Shown: positions 1 through 9,100 of the stretch, piece by piece
How the letters are laid out: every line of letters begins with the position of its first letter
Position numbering within the stretch: position 1 is the first letter of the stretch
Position numbers and translations under genes: made by a program
Origin: Hydrogenimonas thermophila
GTDB taxonomy: Bacteria; Campylobacterota; Campylobacteria; Campylobacterales; Hydrogenimonadaceae
Assembly: GCF_900115615.1 (NCBI RefSeq)
Contig: NZ_FOXB01000005.1
Location: forward strand, 60,049-124,048
Direction of reading: 5' to 3'
DNA: 64,000 nt
The notes under the pieces: model-generated
The model's input: the letters and a program-made list of their open reading frames with translations, nothing else
Told to the model about the DNA's origin: nothing
Databases searched by the model: none

Positions 1-892
1 GAGTTTTAAAAAGGTACAAACTACAACCATTGGTTCATTGATGCGAAAAGAGAGCGATTATGACTATCAAGCAAGTCTGTTGCTTAAAAAGAGTCTTTTT
101 GAAGGAACACCATTAGAGAGACCTGCTGATGGAACAGTTGATGATATTAAGGCTCTGAAATTAAGTGATGTACAGAACTTTTTAAAAAATCATCTGGTTT
201 TAAAGCGTGCAATTATTGTGATAGGCGGCAGTTTATCGATTGATGAAGCTAAAGCATATGCAAAAGAGGCTCTAAAACCTTTAACTGTTGGTGAGGTTGA
301 ACCTTTGCCATTTTTTGAAGCAAGTGAAAAATCAAAGACCTCTATTGAAGTTAAACCGACAGAACAAGCTTATATCTATTTTGGATCACCTTTTAATATG
401 AGGGTTGATGATCCAGAGAGTTACAAGGCAAAAGTTGCAGCATTCATTTTAGGCAGTAGCGGTTTTGGAAGTCGTTTGATGGAAGAGATTCGTGTAAAAA
501 GAGGATTAGCATATTCAGCTTATGGACGCATTGTTTTAAACAGAAGCAGCAGCTATTTTAGTGGATATCTGCAGACAAAACTTGAAAGCCAGGAAGAGGC
601 TAAAAAAGTAGTGCTTGAAGTTATAGATGAGTTTGTAAAAAAGGGTGTAACACAAAAAGAGCTTGATGATGCCAAAATGTTCCTGCTTGGCTCTGAGCCT
701 TTGAGAAATGAAACACTATCTCAACGTCTAAGCCGTGCTTTTAACGAATACTACAAGGGCTTAAGGCTTGGTTTTTCTAAAAAACAGCTAGAGCTTATAG
801 AAGAGCTTAAGTTGGAAGATTTAAATGAGTTTATTGCAAAACATCCTGAACTATTGAAGCTGTCATTTGCTATTGTAACGGATAAAAAATAA
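1..892 (+). CDS. M16-family zinc peptidase, C-terminal part (5' end outside window)
   Basis: The reading frame is open from the first bases of the window, so this is the last 296 codons or so of a longer gene. The visible part matches the inactive or C-terminal half of pitrilysin-like M16 peptidases: an LGSSGFGSRLMEEIRVKRGLAYSAYG segment (about residues 137-160 of the visible part) is the family's conserved 'RLxxxxRexxGLaYs' block, which helps close the peptide chamber. The zinc motif HxxEH would lie upstream and is not visible, so activity cannot be judged. A hairpin overlaps the stop codon. Family assignment is firm; substrate is unknown. Confidence 0.85.
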   Translation, partial: SFKKVQTTTIGSLMRKESDYDYQASLLLKKSLFEGTPLERPADGTVDDIKALKLSDVQNFLKNHLVLKRAIIVIGGSLSIDEAKAYAKEALKPLTVGEVEPLPFFEASEKSKTSIEVKPTEQAYIYFGSPFNMRVDDPESYKAKVAAFILGSSGFGSRLMEEIRVKRGLAYSAYGRIVLNRSSSYFSGYLQTKLESQEEAKKVVLEVIDEFVKKGVTQKELDDAKMFLLGSEPLRNETLSQRLSRAFNEYYKGLRLGFSKKQLELIEELKLEDLNEFIAKHPELLKLSFAIVTDKK

Positions 893-920
893 CTTTGGAC
901 TTATTTATGTCCAAGTTATT
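890..920 (+). terminator. Hairpin after the M16 peptidase gene
   Basis: AACTTtGGAC and GTCCAAGTT pair around an 8-base A/T loop, with the stem starting inside the stop codon; a short T-rich stretch follows. It probably ends the peptidase transcript. Confidence 0.5.
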
Positions 921-1023
921 GTATTACTTGTATTACATTGTTAATATAGGAAAATAATGATATAAGTTATGCAAAGCAATGTTTTGAAAGCATTGAAGCA
1001 TAAGAAAATATTCAATGTTTTGA

Positions 1024-1029
1024 TATAAT
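1024..1029 (+). promoter_or_regulatory. Probable -10 box of the first HEPN/MNT operon, with flanking direct repeats
   Basis: TATAAT lies six bases before the mntA-like ATG at 1036, so transcription would begin at or next to the start codon and the message may be leaderless. The 11-mer CAATGTTTTGA occurs twice upstream, at 977-987 and 1013-1023, and the second copy abuts the -10 box. This is a plausible operator for autoregulation. Confidence 0.5.
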
Positions 1030-1035
1030 GGAAAC

Positions 1036-1344
1036 ATGACAAAAGAAATAATAATAAATCAATTATCAAAACTGAAACCAAAGTATGAAAAAGAGGGATT
1101 GAAAATTTATGGACTATTTGGTTCATATGCTCATGACCAAGCTACGCCAGAAAGTGATATTGATATCTTAGTTGAAGCAACACCTGAATTTGCAGCAAGA
1201 TATGGTTTTTCAGCAATTGCTAGACTAAAAGATATTGAAAAAGAGATAAGTAATATTTTGGGTGTAAAAGTTGATCTTGCTGATCGTAGTGGTATGGGAC
1301 AAACTGCAAAAAAATTTATTATTGATAGAACAATTTATGTCTAA
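1036..1344 (+). CDS. mntA: MntA-like minimal nucleotidyltransferase, antitoxin of a HEPN/MNT pair
   Basis: A 102-residue DNA polymerase beta-like minimal nucleotidyltransferase. The catalytic signature is complete: Gly29-Ser30 followed by Asp41 and Asp43 in SDIDILV, with a third acidic position in VKVDLAD. In characterised type VII toxin-antitoxin pairs the MNT protein attaches AMP to a tyrosine of its HEPN partner and so silences it; the partner gene follows here with an 8-bp overlap (ATGTCTAA). The pair sits between the peptidase gene and recG with no mobile-element genes. Neutralisation by AMPylation is inferred from the family. Confidence 0.85.
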   Translation: MTKEIIINQLSKLKPKYEKEGLKIYGLFGSYAHDQATPESDIDILVEATPEFAARYGFSAIARLKDIEKEISNILGVKVDLADRSGMGQTAKKFIIDRTIYV

Positions 1345-1705
1345 AGAATTAATTAGTAAAGTATATCTGATTTTGGAAAAAATTGAATATATTGAGCAGA
1401 TTGTTAAAAATGCTGGAGGAGTATCTAATGCGTTAGAAGATACAGTTACTATGCGTCCAGCTATTTTAATGCATATGGTTGCAATTGCAGAGCAATTTGA
1501 TAAACTTAAAAAGTCACAGGCTAATGCTATTTTAAATAAATATGATCCTAATGATCTCAAAGGTATGTATGATGTTAGAACATACATAGCACATGATTAT
1601 GAAGGTGTCAATTTAGCTATTATAGAATGGATTATACGTTATGGTTTGCCAAAGTTAAAGGAACAGTCAATCTCTATTATTGAAAATAGTGAGTTACAAC
1701 TATAA
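1337..1705 (+). CDS. hepT: HepT-like HEPN (DUF86) ribonuclease toxin
   Basis: A 122-residue helical HEPN-domain protein. I chose the ATG at 1337, which overlaps the mntA-like stop codon, over a start further upstream inside mntA. The RNase motif RX4HXY is present as Arg81, His86 and Tyr88 (RTYIAHDY). In characterised HepT toxins Arg and His cut RNA and the Tyr is the residue AMPylated by MntA, so all three needed residues are kept. It is expected to be a cytoplasmic toxin held in check by its upstream partner. Toxicity and target RNA are not shown by the sequence. Confidence 0.85.
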   Translation: MSKELISKVYLILEKIEYIEQIVKNAGGVSNALEDTVTMRPAILMHMVAIAEQFDKLKKSQANAILNKYDPNDLKGMYDVRTYIAHDYEGVNLAIIEWIIRYGLPKLKEQSISIIENSELQL

Positions 1706-1739
1706 TTTAGTCGTATCGGTATAGGAATAGTAAGATTTA

Positions 1740-3575
1740 TTGAATAGAAAAAAGGATAAAAAAGAAGTGTCAAGTACAAGCAAAGATATGTTATCGAAGG
1801 CTGGGTTTGCATCTTTGCTTGAACTTGCCATACATACTCCTGTATCTTATCTTGATACAAGGCTTTCAAATGAATTAATTATTGGAGAGATACATACTTT
1901 TGAAGCAGAAGTTGTATCAGTTGCTAAACAGCCTAAACGGTTGGTTATTACTGTAAACTCTTCTTTGTGTGATCAGTCAATAGAAGTTACTATTTTTCAT
2001 CCTAAACCTTACCATAGCGCACTTTTTAAACCAGGTCTTAAACACTATTTGCAAGGCAAGATAGAGAGATTCGGATCAAAACTGCAGGTTGTAAATCCAA
2101 AGAAGATTTCAAAAATAGGTGAAATTGTTCCAAAATACAAGTGCAAACTAAGACAAGATGTTTATAGAAGAATAATTGATAATCTTGTAACTTTGGAAAA
2201 TTTAAAAGCACAAGGACTTGATGAAGCACGAGCATCTCTTATTGTAAGAGCTCATAAGCCTGATGATACGTGGTTAAGACTATATAGAAAATATGGAGGG
2301 TTTGGACCAAAAACAGTTGAAGCATTAAAGTTTGCAGAAGCACTTGATCATTTTCAAAGGTTAAAGGGTAAACGTATTCGTTTCTCTTCAATGTGTAAAT
2401 TAAATGGATCGATTGAGCCTTTTTTAGCAAACCTACCTTTTGAGTTGACAGATGATCAAAAAAGGGCAATTGAAGATATATCAAACGATTTAAGATCTGA
2501 ATTTGCCGCAAGGCGCATGATTGTTGGTGATGTTGGGTCAGGAAAGACAATGGTAATTTTAGCATCTGCAATGATGGCTTATCCAAATAGAGCTGTTTTA
2601 ATGGCACCTACATCCATTTTAGCCAGACAACTTTATGAAGAGGCAAAAAAGTGGTTGCCTAAGTTTGTAAAGATTGCACTGGTAACGCAGAGTAAAGAGA
2701 TAGGCGACATAGAGAGTGATCATTTTATCATAGGTACACACGCACTTCTTTATCGTGATCTTCCCGAAGCACCGCTAATTATGGTTGATGAACAGCACCG
2801 TTTTGGTACCGAACAGCGTAAACTTTTAGAGCAGATTGTCTCAAAAGATAAAGAAAAAGCCAAGCCCCATTTTTTACAATTTTCAGCTACTCCAATACCA
2901 AGAACTCAAGCGATGATAGATTCAGCTTTAATAGATGTTACTCTCATTGAGTCAACACCATTTGTCAAAGATATTACAACACGCATAATAGACAAAAGTG
3001 ATTTTGCCTCTCTTTTAGAGCATATAAAGTGTGAGGTTGAAGAGGGTAGGCAGGTTTTGGTAGTTTACCCTTTGGTGGAAGAGAGTGAGTCGATCAACTA
3101 TCGTTCATTAGAAGAGAGTGTAGAGTTTTGGAAGAGTAGGTTTGATGGAGTCTATGTAACACACGGTAAAGATAAGCTAAAAGATGAAGTGCTTGCAGAG
3201 TTTGCTCAAAATGGTAAGATACTGCTTGCTACAACAGTTATAGAGGTTGGAATTTCATTGCCTAAATTATCTACCATCATCATTGTTGGTGCTGAGAGAA
3301 TGGGGCTTGCTACACTTCATCAGTTAAGAGGACGTGTAAGTAGAAATGGTTTAAAAGGGTACTGTTATCTCTTTACTCACGATAAAAACAATATTCGCCT
3401 TAAAGAGTTTGCTAAAACTACAAACGGTTTTGAGATTGCAAGGTTAGATTTGAAGTTTAGAAAGTCAGGTGATCTTTTAACAGGTAAAGCTCAAAGTGGT
3501 AAAGAGTTTATTTGGCTTGATTTGGCAGAAGATGAAGAGATAGTAAAAGAGGCGAAAGCAAAAGTGGACGGGTAA
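1740..3575 (+). CDS. recG: ATP-dependent DNA helicase RecG
   Basis: A 611-residue superfamily 2 helicase that remodels stalled replication forks and Holliday junctions. An N-terminal wedge region (about residues 1-210) precedes two helicase lobes: Q-motif-like LTDDQKRAI near 236, Walker A GDVGSGKT near 263-270, the RecG-specific DEQHRFG box near 345-351, FSATPIPRT (motif III), and motif VI-like QLRGRVSRNG. It is shorter than the roughly 690 residues of the E. coli protein, as is usual in Campylobacterota. The start appears to be TTG with a weak AGGAA upstream. A GC-rich hairpin begins in the last codons. Confidence 0.95.
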   Translation: MNRKKDKKEVSSTSKDMLSKAGFASLLELAIHTPVSYLDTRLSNELIIGEIHTFEAEVVSVAKQPKRLVITVNSSLCDQSIEVTIFHPKPYHSALFKPGLKHYLQGKIERFGSKLQVVNPKKISKIGEIVPKYKCKLRQDVYRRIIDNLVTLENLKAQGLDEARASLIVRAHKPDDTWLRLYRKYGGFGPKTVEALKFAEALDHFQRLKGKRIRFSSMCKLNGSIEPFLANLPFELTDDQKRAIEDISNDLRSEFAARRMIVGDVGSGKTMVILASAMMAYPNRAVLMAPTSILARQLYEEAKKWLPKFVKIALVTQSKEIGDIESDHFIIGTHALLYRDLPEAPLIMVDEQHRFGTEQRKLLEQIVSKDKEKAKPHFLQFSATPIPRTQAMIDSALIDVTLIESTPFVKDITTRIIDKSDFASLLEHIKCEVEEGRQVLVVYPLVEESESINYRSLEESVEFWKSRFDGVYVTHGKDKLKDEVLAEFAQNGKILLATTVIEVGISLPKLSTIIIVGAERMGLATLHQLRGRVSRNGLKGYCYLFTHDKNNIRLKEFAKTTNGFEIARLDLKFRKSGDLLTGKAQSGKEFIWLDLAEDEEIVKEAKAKVDG

Positions 3576-3584
3576 AACCCGTCC
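3566..3584. terminator. Hairpin between convergent recG and hpf
   Basis: GGACGGGT (3566-3573) and ACCCGTCC (3577-3584) form a perfect 8-bp stem with a three-base loop spanning the recG stop codon, followed by TTT. It lies between converging genes and may serve both directions. Confidence 0.65.
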
Positions 3585-3594
3585 TTTGAGACTC

Positions 3595-4134
3595 TTAGTA
3601 AAGACCGAAACGTCCATCATTTCTTCGATAAAGCACTCTCATTTTTCCATCCATATCATTAAATACTATAAACTGTTTATCTGGTGAAGATTTTAGTAGA
3701 TTTAGTGCCTCTTCTATTTCAAGTGGTTTGTAAAGTTCAAGTTCTGTTGGAACAATTTCATCAGTATCATCTGCTAAAGCAGCAGCAATTTCAGCTTCGT
3801 GTGCTGCAGCAAGTTCATCTGGTCTTACAGATTTATGTTCAGTCACTTTATCATGATGTCTTCTTAAAACTTTGTGAGCACGATCAATAGCCAAGTCGAC
3901 AGCAGCATAAACATCTTTGTCTTTTTGTCTAATGACAACAGTATTTTTATTTGCCATATTGATAACAAACTCTACGCTGTAACCTTTTTTACCGTTTCGC
4001 TCATCTGCATCTATTACAACACGAGTAGAAATGATATCTAGATTATATTTTTTCAAACCGTCAATAGCACTTTCAATATGTTGTTTAATGGCATCAGTCA
4101 ATTCAAAATGTCGACCTACAATGCTTATATTCAT
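3595..4134 (-). CDS. hpf: Ribosome hibernation promoting factor, long form
   Basis: A 179-residue protein with an N-terminal RaiA/HPF fold (about 1-105: MNISIVGRHFELTDAIKQHI start and the basic HKVLRRHHDK helix) and a C-terminal domain of about 55 residues ending in RVLYRRNDGRFGLY. The two-domain long form dimerises 70S ribosomes into inactive 100S particles and protects them in starvation or stress. It is a single gene with its own AAGGAG ribosome site and a TATAAT box upstream. The family match is strong; the growth phase in which it acts is inferred. Confidence 0.92.
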   Translation of the reverse strand: MNISIVGRHFELTDAIKQHIESAIDGLKKYNLDIISTRVVIDADERNGKKGYSVEFVINMANKNTVVIRQKDKDVYAAVDLAIDRAHKVLRRHHDKVTEHKSVRPDELAAAHEAEIAAALADDTDEIVPTELELYKPLEIEEALNLLKSSPDKQFIVFNDMDGKMRVLYRRNDGRFGLY

Positions 4135-4163
4135 TGGTAAACTCCTTATATTAAAATTAAAAT

Positions 4164-4169
4164 ATTATA
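4164..4169 (-). promoter_or_regulatory. Probable -10 box of hpf
   Basis: Read on the minus strand this is TATAAT, about 30 bases before the hpf start, with AAGGAG between it and the ATG. No clear -35 hexamer is visible; A/T-rich upstream DNA is typical of this group. Confidence 0.5.
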
Positions 4170-4198
4170 CCCAATTTGTGTGTAATTTTTCCATTTAT

Positions 4199-4663
4199 TC
4201 AAGGTTTTTGTATAGTCCGTTTATGAAAATTAATCTTTTCTGAGGTTATAGGATCTGTTATTGAGACAATAACATCTATTAGTGCTGTTCCATTTGACTC
4301 TTTTGTGTATAGATTATTGTCTAATATATTGCAACTAGATGGTAGACCTTTTCCAAAGTAGTATATAGTTATATTCACATCAAAGTTTTTGTATCTATTT
4401 AGATCATTTATATTGTTAATGCACTCTCCATTTGACCAATTATTGCCGGAAATTTTTAAAAGAGCGTACTCTGTTGCACTTCTTGCTATAAGTTCTGCTT
4501 GCTCTTTAAGGTAAATATCTTCTGTCTGCTTTGATGTTGTAGTTGTAAAACTTAGCATCAGGCTCATTAATGTACCTATAAGTACCATTATTACAATAGC
4601 TAAAAGAAGTGTAAAACCGTGTCTCAAATAGTTGATCCTTAATATATAATTTTTTCTTTGCAT
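4199..4663 (-). CDS. Minor pseudopilin, PilX/MshP-like
   Basis: A 154-residue protein with a basic leader, a prepilin cleavage site Gly16|Phe17 and a long hydrophobic helix (FTLLLAIVIMVLIGTLMSL). Unlike most pilins it has Leu, not Glu, at mature position +5, as in the PilX, MshP and GspK type that sit at the tip of the pilus. The gene overlaps the upstream pseudopilin by 25 bp and is the last of a four-gene run. It probably helps start pilus assembly or present the large secreted protein encoded first in the operon; that role is inferred from type IV pilus systems. Confidence 0.75.
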   Translation of the reverse strand: MQRKNYILRINYLRHGFTLLLAIVIMVLIGTLMSLMLSFTTTTSKQTEDIYLKEQAELIARSATEYALLKISGNNWSNGECINNINDLNRYKNFDVNITIYYFGKGLPSSCNILDNNLYTKESNGTALIDVIVSITDPITSEKINFHKRTIQKP

Positions 4664-5529
4664 ACAGATGCGTTGAAGTTTCTTCTCTCTTCATCTGCAA
4701 ATGGTGCCCATACACACAGTTTAATGCGAATTGCTGTGCCATCTGCTGTTTGCATTATACGAAATCTGTTAACATGATCAATAAGCAGAGATTTTTTTGC
4801 ATCTGATGAGTTGTAATTTTCTCCATCCCATGGTTGGTAATCGTAGTGTAGTGTCAAGTTAAAATCCTCATCATCTCCTTCGGCTACAATGGCATATGCC
4901 TCTTTTGCAATATAGTAGTGCTCTACCATCTCTTTTTCAGGGTTCTCTTTAAGTAGAAGTTTTATGTTACTCAAGTTGTTCTCTACTAAAAGAGCACAAT
5001 TATGATCAAGTGTATTATGTAATCCAAAGTCTTGAGCTGGACATATCTTGTCAAATATTACTACTCTGTTAGAAAAGTCTATATTAAAATTGCTTCCTGG
5101 AGATATAATTGTAGTTACATTGGTTTCAGGGTGGTACAGATCAACTAAACCGCTCCAATTTGGTCTATAGATTGAACCATTCCACTCTCCTATGAATGTA
5201 TCAATATCATAACTAATCCACTCTAAGTTTTGAAACTCACCATTTACTTGTGATAAAGAAATAAAATCTTCTCCATAAACAGTTCCATCAGGATTTTTAC
5301 TTACTATTACACTACCTGGAACTCTATTTTGTAATCTTTTTGCTATCAACTCAAGCGCAAGTTCAGTTTTTGTTTCAATTTCATTTAATGAACGAGATGA
5401 AAGATATGCATTATATATTTTTACAAAAATATCTGCCGATATAGATGAAACAATTCCAAAAACAACAAGCACAATTATAATTTCTAGTAGAGTAAAAGCA
5501 CTCTTTTTTTTATATATTTTTATTCCCAT
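4639..5529 (-). CDS. Minor pseudopilin, PilW/MshO/GspJ-like
   Basis: A 296-residue protein with a type III signal: leader MGIKIYKKKSA, cleavage at Ala11|Phe12, Glu16 at mature +5 (FTLLEIIIV), then an N-terminal transmembrane helix and a large periplasmic domain. Size and position beside a PilX/MshP-like and a PilV-like gene suggest the PilW/MshO class. It overlaps its upstream neighbour by 10 bp and its downstream neighbour by 25 bp, pointing to translational coupling. The cleavage residue is Ala rather than the usual Gly, which prepilin peptidases of this phylum may accept. Confidence 0.8.
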   Translation of the reverse strand: MGIKIYKKKSAFTLLEIIIVLVVFGIVSSISADIFVKIYNAYLSSRSLNEIETKTELALELIAKRLQNRVPGSVIVSKNPDGTVYGEDFISLSQVNGEFQNLEWISYDIDTFIGEWNGSIYRPNWSGLVDLYHPETNVTTIISPGSNFNIDFSNRVVIFDKICPAQDFGLHNTLDHNCALLVENNLSNIKLLLKENPEKEMVEHYYIAKEAYAIVAEGDDEDFNLTLHYDYQPWDGENYNSSDAKKSLLIDHVNRFRIMQTADGTAIRIKLCVWAPFADEERRNFNASVCKEKIIY

Positions 5530-6164
5530 GATCGTATAAGAAGATCTTGTTGACCAATATTTGTGCTAAAAGCAGTGATGGATGTGATAATATTTTCATT
5601 ACTATCTTTAACTGTAACAGTAAACTCTTTAATATTTGTAGAGTTATCAGATGGCATTGACATATTATAGTCTTGAACATAACGCATTGTAGTTGATATT
5701 TTATATTTATCCTTATATTCATGTTCGTTTGTTGAATCGCCTGAAATAAAAATATCTCCTATCAAGTCATCCATATCATCAGGTATTGTGTCGTTTATAT
5801 CCATTTGAAGTTCTTCTGATGCAAATATTTGATTTACGTAAAATGATCTGCGACTATCACCCTTAAAATGTCCTATGCGGTAAGTTGAATTTATATCTGG
5901 GTATCGATCGTATTTAGAAAGACCATTTTTAACATCTAAAACCTTATCTTTAACTCCAAGTTCTCTTTGTTCAGCTATTGCTTCATCCCAAGCATAAGAT
6001 AGAATATTACCAGCTTTTATTATGGCTATCATAACTGCTTCTTGTTTAATATTTTCTATCTCCTTTTTACTCTCTTGTTGCAACATCAAAGGTATGGCAG
6101 AAAATGCCAGGCCGATAACAACAATTGATATTATCAACTCTATTAGAGTAAAAGCTTGCTTCAT
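5520..6164 (-). CDS. Minor pseudopilin, PilV/MshD/GspI-like
   Basis: A 214-residue protein beginning with a very short leader MKQA, cleavage Ala4|Phe5, Glu9 at mature +5 (FTLIELIIS) and a hydrophobic helix to about residue 27. The rest is a soluble domain rich in charged residues without a motif I recognise. It starts four bases after the stop of the large secreted protein gene and overlaps the next pseudopilin gene, so all four are probably one transcript. Assignment to the PilV-like class rests on order and size only. Confidence 0.8.
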   Translation of the reverse strand: MKQAFTLIELIISIVVIGLAFSAIPLMLQQESKKEIENIKQEAVMIAIIKAGNILSYAWDEAIAEQRELGVKDKVLDVKNGLSKYDRYPDINSTYRIGHFKGDSRRSFYVNQIFASEELQMDINDTIPDDMDDLIGDIFISGDSTNEHEYKDKYKISTTMRYVQDYNMSMPSDNSTNIKEFTVTVKDSNENIITSITAFSTNIGQQDLLIRSWE

Positions 6165-6168
6165 ATTT

Positions 6169-9100
6169 TTACCAATTTATTCTTTTATTTGGAACTTTTG
6201 AACTATTTTCATCAACATGCAGCCCTATGTTATAACCTTTTCCTGTCCATCCATTTGTTGTTGAATTGTAAAACTCAATAAAAAATGATTTATATTTAGC
6301 ATTTTGATCGTATTGGTTATAGATCAGCCAGCTGTCTGGAACAATTTTAATACGTGTTGAGAATGGGTAACCTTTTGAGCCATCATATGTAATATTTGGT
6401 TGAATTGCTCCTGCTTGAAATGTATCTGATTCAGTATTTATTGTCACTTCTGATTGAATTGGAATTAATTGAAGTTCTCCATCAGTTAAAGAGTGATCTC
6501 TATTTATTCTCCAAAGTTCATTATCAACAGACTTTTCATAGTCACTTGGACATAAAGAAGATGTTTCTCCACAATAAATTTCTGCAAATATCTTTGTTTG
6601 ATTATTGTCTGTTAAGCGATAGTTTGGTGCATAAACTCTTCCATAATAGAATTTTTTAGAACTGTTTATATCTTTTTTACCTATGACATTAATATCATTA
6701 TAATCAGATGAGGTACTTGATGAGTTTACCTCTAGCAGAGTAATTAATATTGGAGGTACAGCTTTTGTTTTATCTCTATCTATATTGAAATATATTTTTG
6801 CTTTTCCTATGCCATTTGTAAATTGAGATGATTTTATTATACTTTTGATACTGTTCTTACCTATGTTTAATGAGCAATTAGTGTAATTGTTGTCGTCATA
6901 TTGGCTTATATTTATTTCACTGCTGCTATTGATTTCTGTATTAAGATATAGATCAAATGTAGTGCGATATTCATAGCTTTCATCAGAAAAACATTGGTTT
7001 GTAAAGTTTTGCGTAATATTTCCATCTTCATTTTTTGCAATGACTGTATAGTTGATATATGCAGACATTTTTGGTATTGATGATTTGGGTATGGTATTCA
7101 TATATACCCAATCTTTTCCATTTGTTGTTTCATATGTAGCATTTGTTTCAAATTTATAAGGAATAAAAGCAAACTTTATTTCTGAAGGTTGAATATATCT
7201 TATATCATCATTTGTATCATCTCTATCTACATATGCCCACTCGCTTCCATTTTTTTCGCTTACTTTGAATTTAAACAGACCTGTTTCGCTGAATTTTATA
7301 GTTGCATTAATCTCTCCATTCAAAAACTTTTGACTCTTGTTTTCTATTTTAACATAGCCATTTGATGGGCAAGATATATTGAGCTCATCTGGAATAAAAA
7401 GAGTTGGTTGAATATTTAAAGAGATAATAGATGCGTTATAGTCTTTTACAGTATCATTTATTTCATTAACAGCTTTAACTATGATGTTGAAATTACCAGC
7501 TTTTATATACTTTTTTATTTTATTTGGATTATCTACTTGAAAACTATTTGGTCTTATTGCAAATGAGTCACTTGATTCAAACTCAATAAACTCTTTTTCA
7601 TCATCGTCGTCATCGTCATCGTCATCATTATCATTATCGTCATTATCATTTATATTTTCATGAATATCATCAATATAACTATGAAGTTCATCTGTATCAT
7701 TGCAGTCATCATCGTCATCTTGTTCATCATGATCAACTTCACACTCATTATATGGGTATAAGATATAGAGTGAATCATCTTTACTTGCACAAACTCTAAA
7801 TTTGACAACTACATCTTTATGTGCTTCTTCAATTGTAAATGTATATTGTTTGCTCGGTCCATCTTTGCCTGCAGATGCATTGAAATCTATCCAATCATTG
7901 TCAAGGTATTCAGAGTTACTTTTATCATATAGCCTAAATTTTATATCTATATTCTCTTTTGTTTCAATGCCGTTATTGTATCTGTTCATTGAAGCTATTG
8001 TAAGTTTAAAACTTTTTCCTGCAATTTTTGTAGATATATTTCTATCAAATACTCCACGAAAGTTGTTGTAGTCATCCCAAGCATCAAAAGGTCCCGTTTT
8101 AGTTTCTGTAATAGGATAAGATTCACTATATGGACAAGTATACTCAATATCTCCTATTCTGCACCTGTTTTGACAAGTGTGTCTATAGTTATAGTCTTCT
8201 ATGTATGATTCATCACCATCTTGCGTTTCTAGTTTTTCACTATCATTACTAGAGATTTTTTCATTGTTGTCAATGTCTTCTACACCATCAAAGTAATTAC
8301 CATTGAAATAGCTGTTTCTATTAGTTGCTTTTACTTGATGTACTCCATAGAAACAGTTGTTTGTTATACGTGGAAATCCATATTGGTTTACTTCAAGAAC
8401 CAGTGCTGGCTCATCAGTAGAACTACTTGTTATTATGCTATTTTTTACAATTGGATTAAGTGCATTTGCAGGAAGATATATTCCTCTTTTTCTTGAACTA
8501 ACACATACTGAATCTATTAAAATATTTGAGGCTTTATCAATTTGTATACCATTATCTTTTGCTGAAATCATACTGTTTCTTATGAATACATCAATATTTT
8601 TATCACTACCAATCCAAATTCCATCAGCTTCTGCACTGTTTATATCAAAACCGTCAATAAATATGGGACCTTTAGGTGTACCAATATCTATGCCTCTTTT
8701 TCTGCTTCTAATAGTTATATTTTTTGCACAGGAGAAGCCATTTTGAAACATCAAGCCTTTTCCATCCGAATCAATAATTAAATCTTTTAAGATAATTTTA
8801 TTATTTGTATTTCCATCTGCCCATATAGCAGCTTCATATGCTCTTTCTCTAGATCTTAATCTAAAATGCTCCATAACCATATTGTAATTGCTTGCAGAAG
8901 TAATTTTAATGGTGTATCCGTTACTATCAATTACAACATCATCAATATTTTCACCAACACCTCTAATAATTAAATCTTTTTTATTTATAGTTATAGATTC
9001 ATTATATGTTCCTGGACATATATTAATAGTATCACCATCATCAGCATTAGAAATAGCATCGCTTATAGTGTTGACATAAAAGTCACCTTCAATACAATGA

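Noticed and set aside
7598..7650. A CRISPR array or other regular repeat array
   Set aside because: The repeat is a plain triplet run inside a coding frame with no spacers; no CRISPR array was seen in the window.
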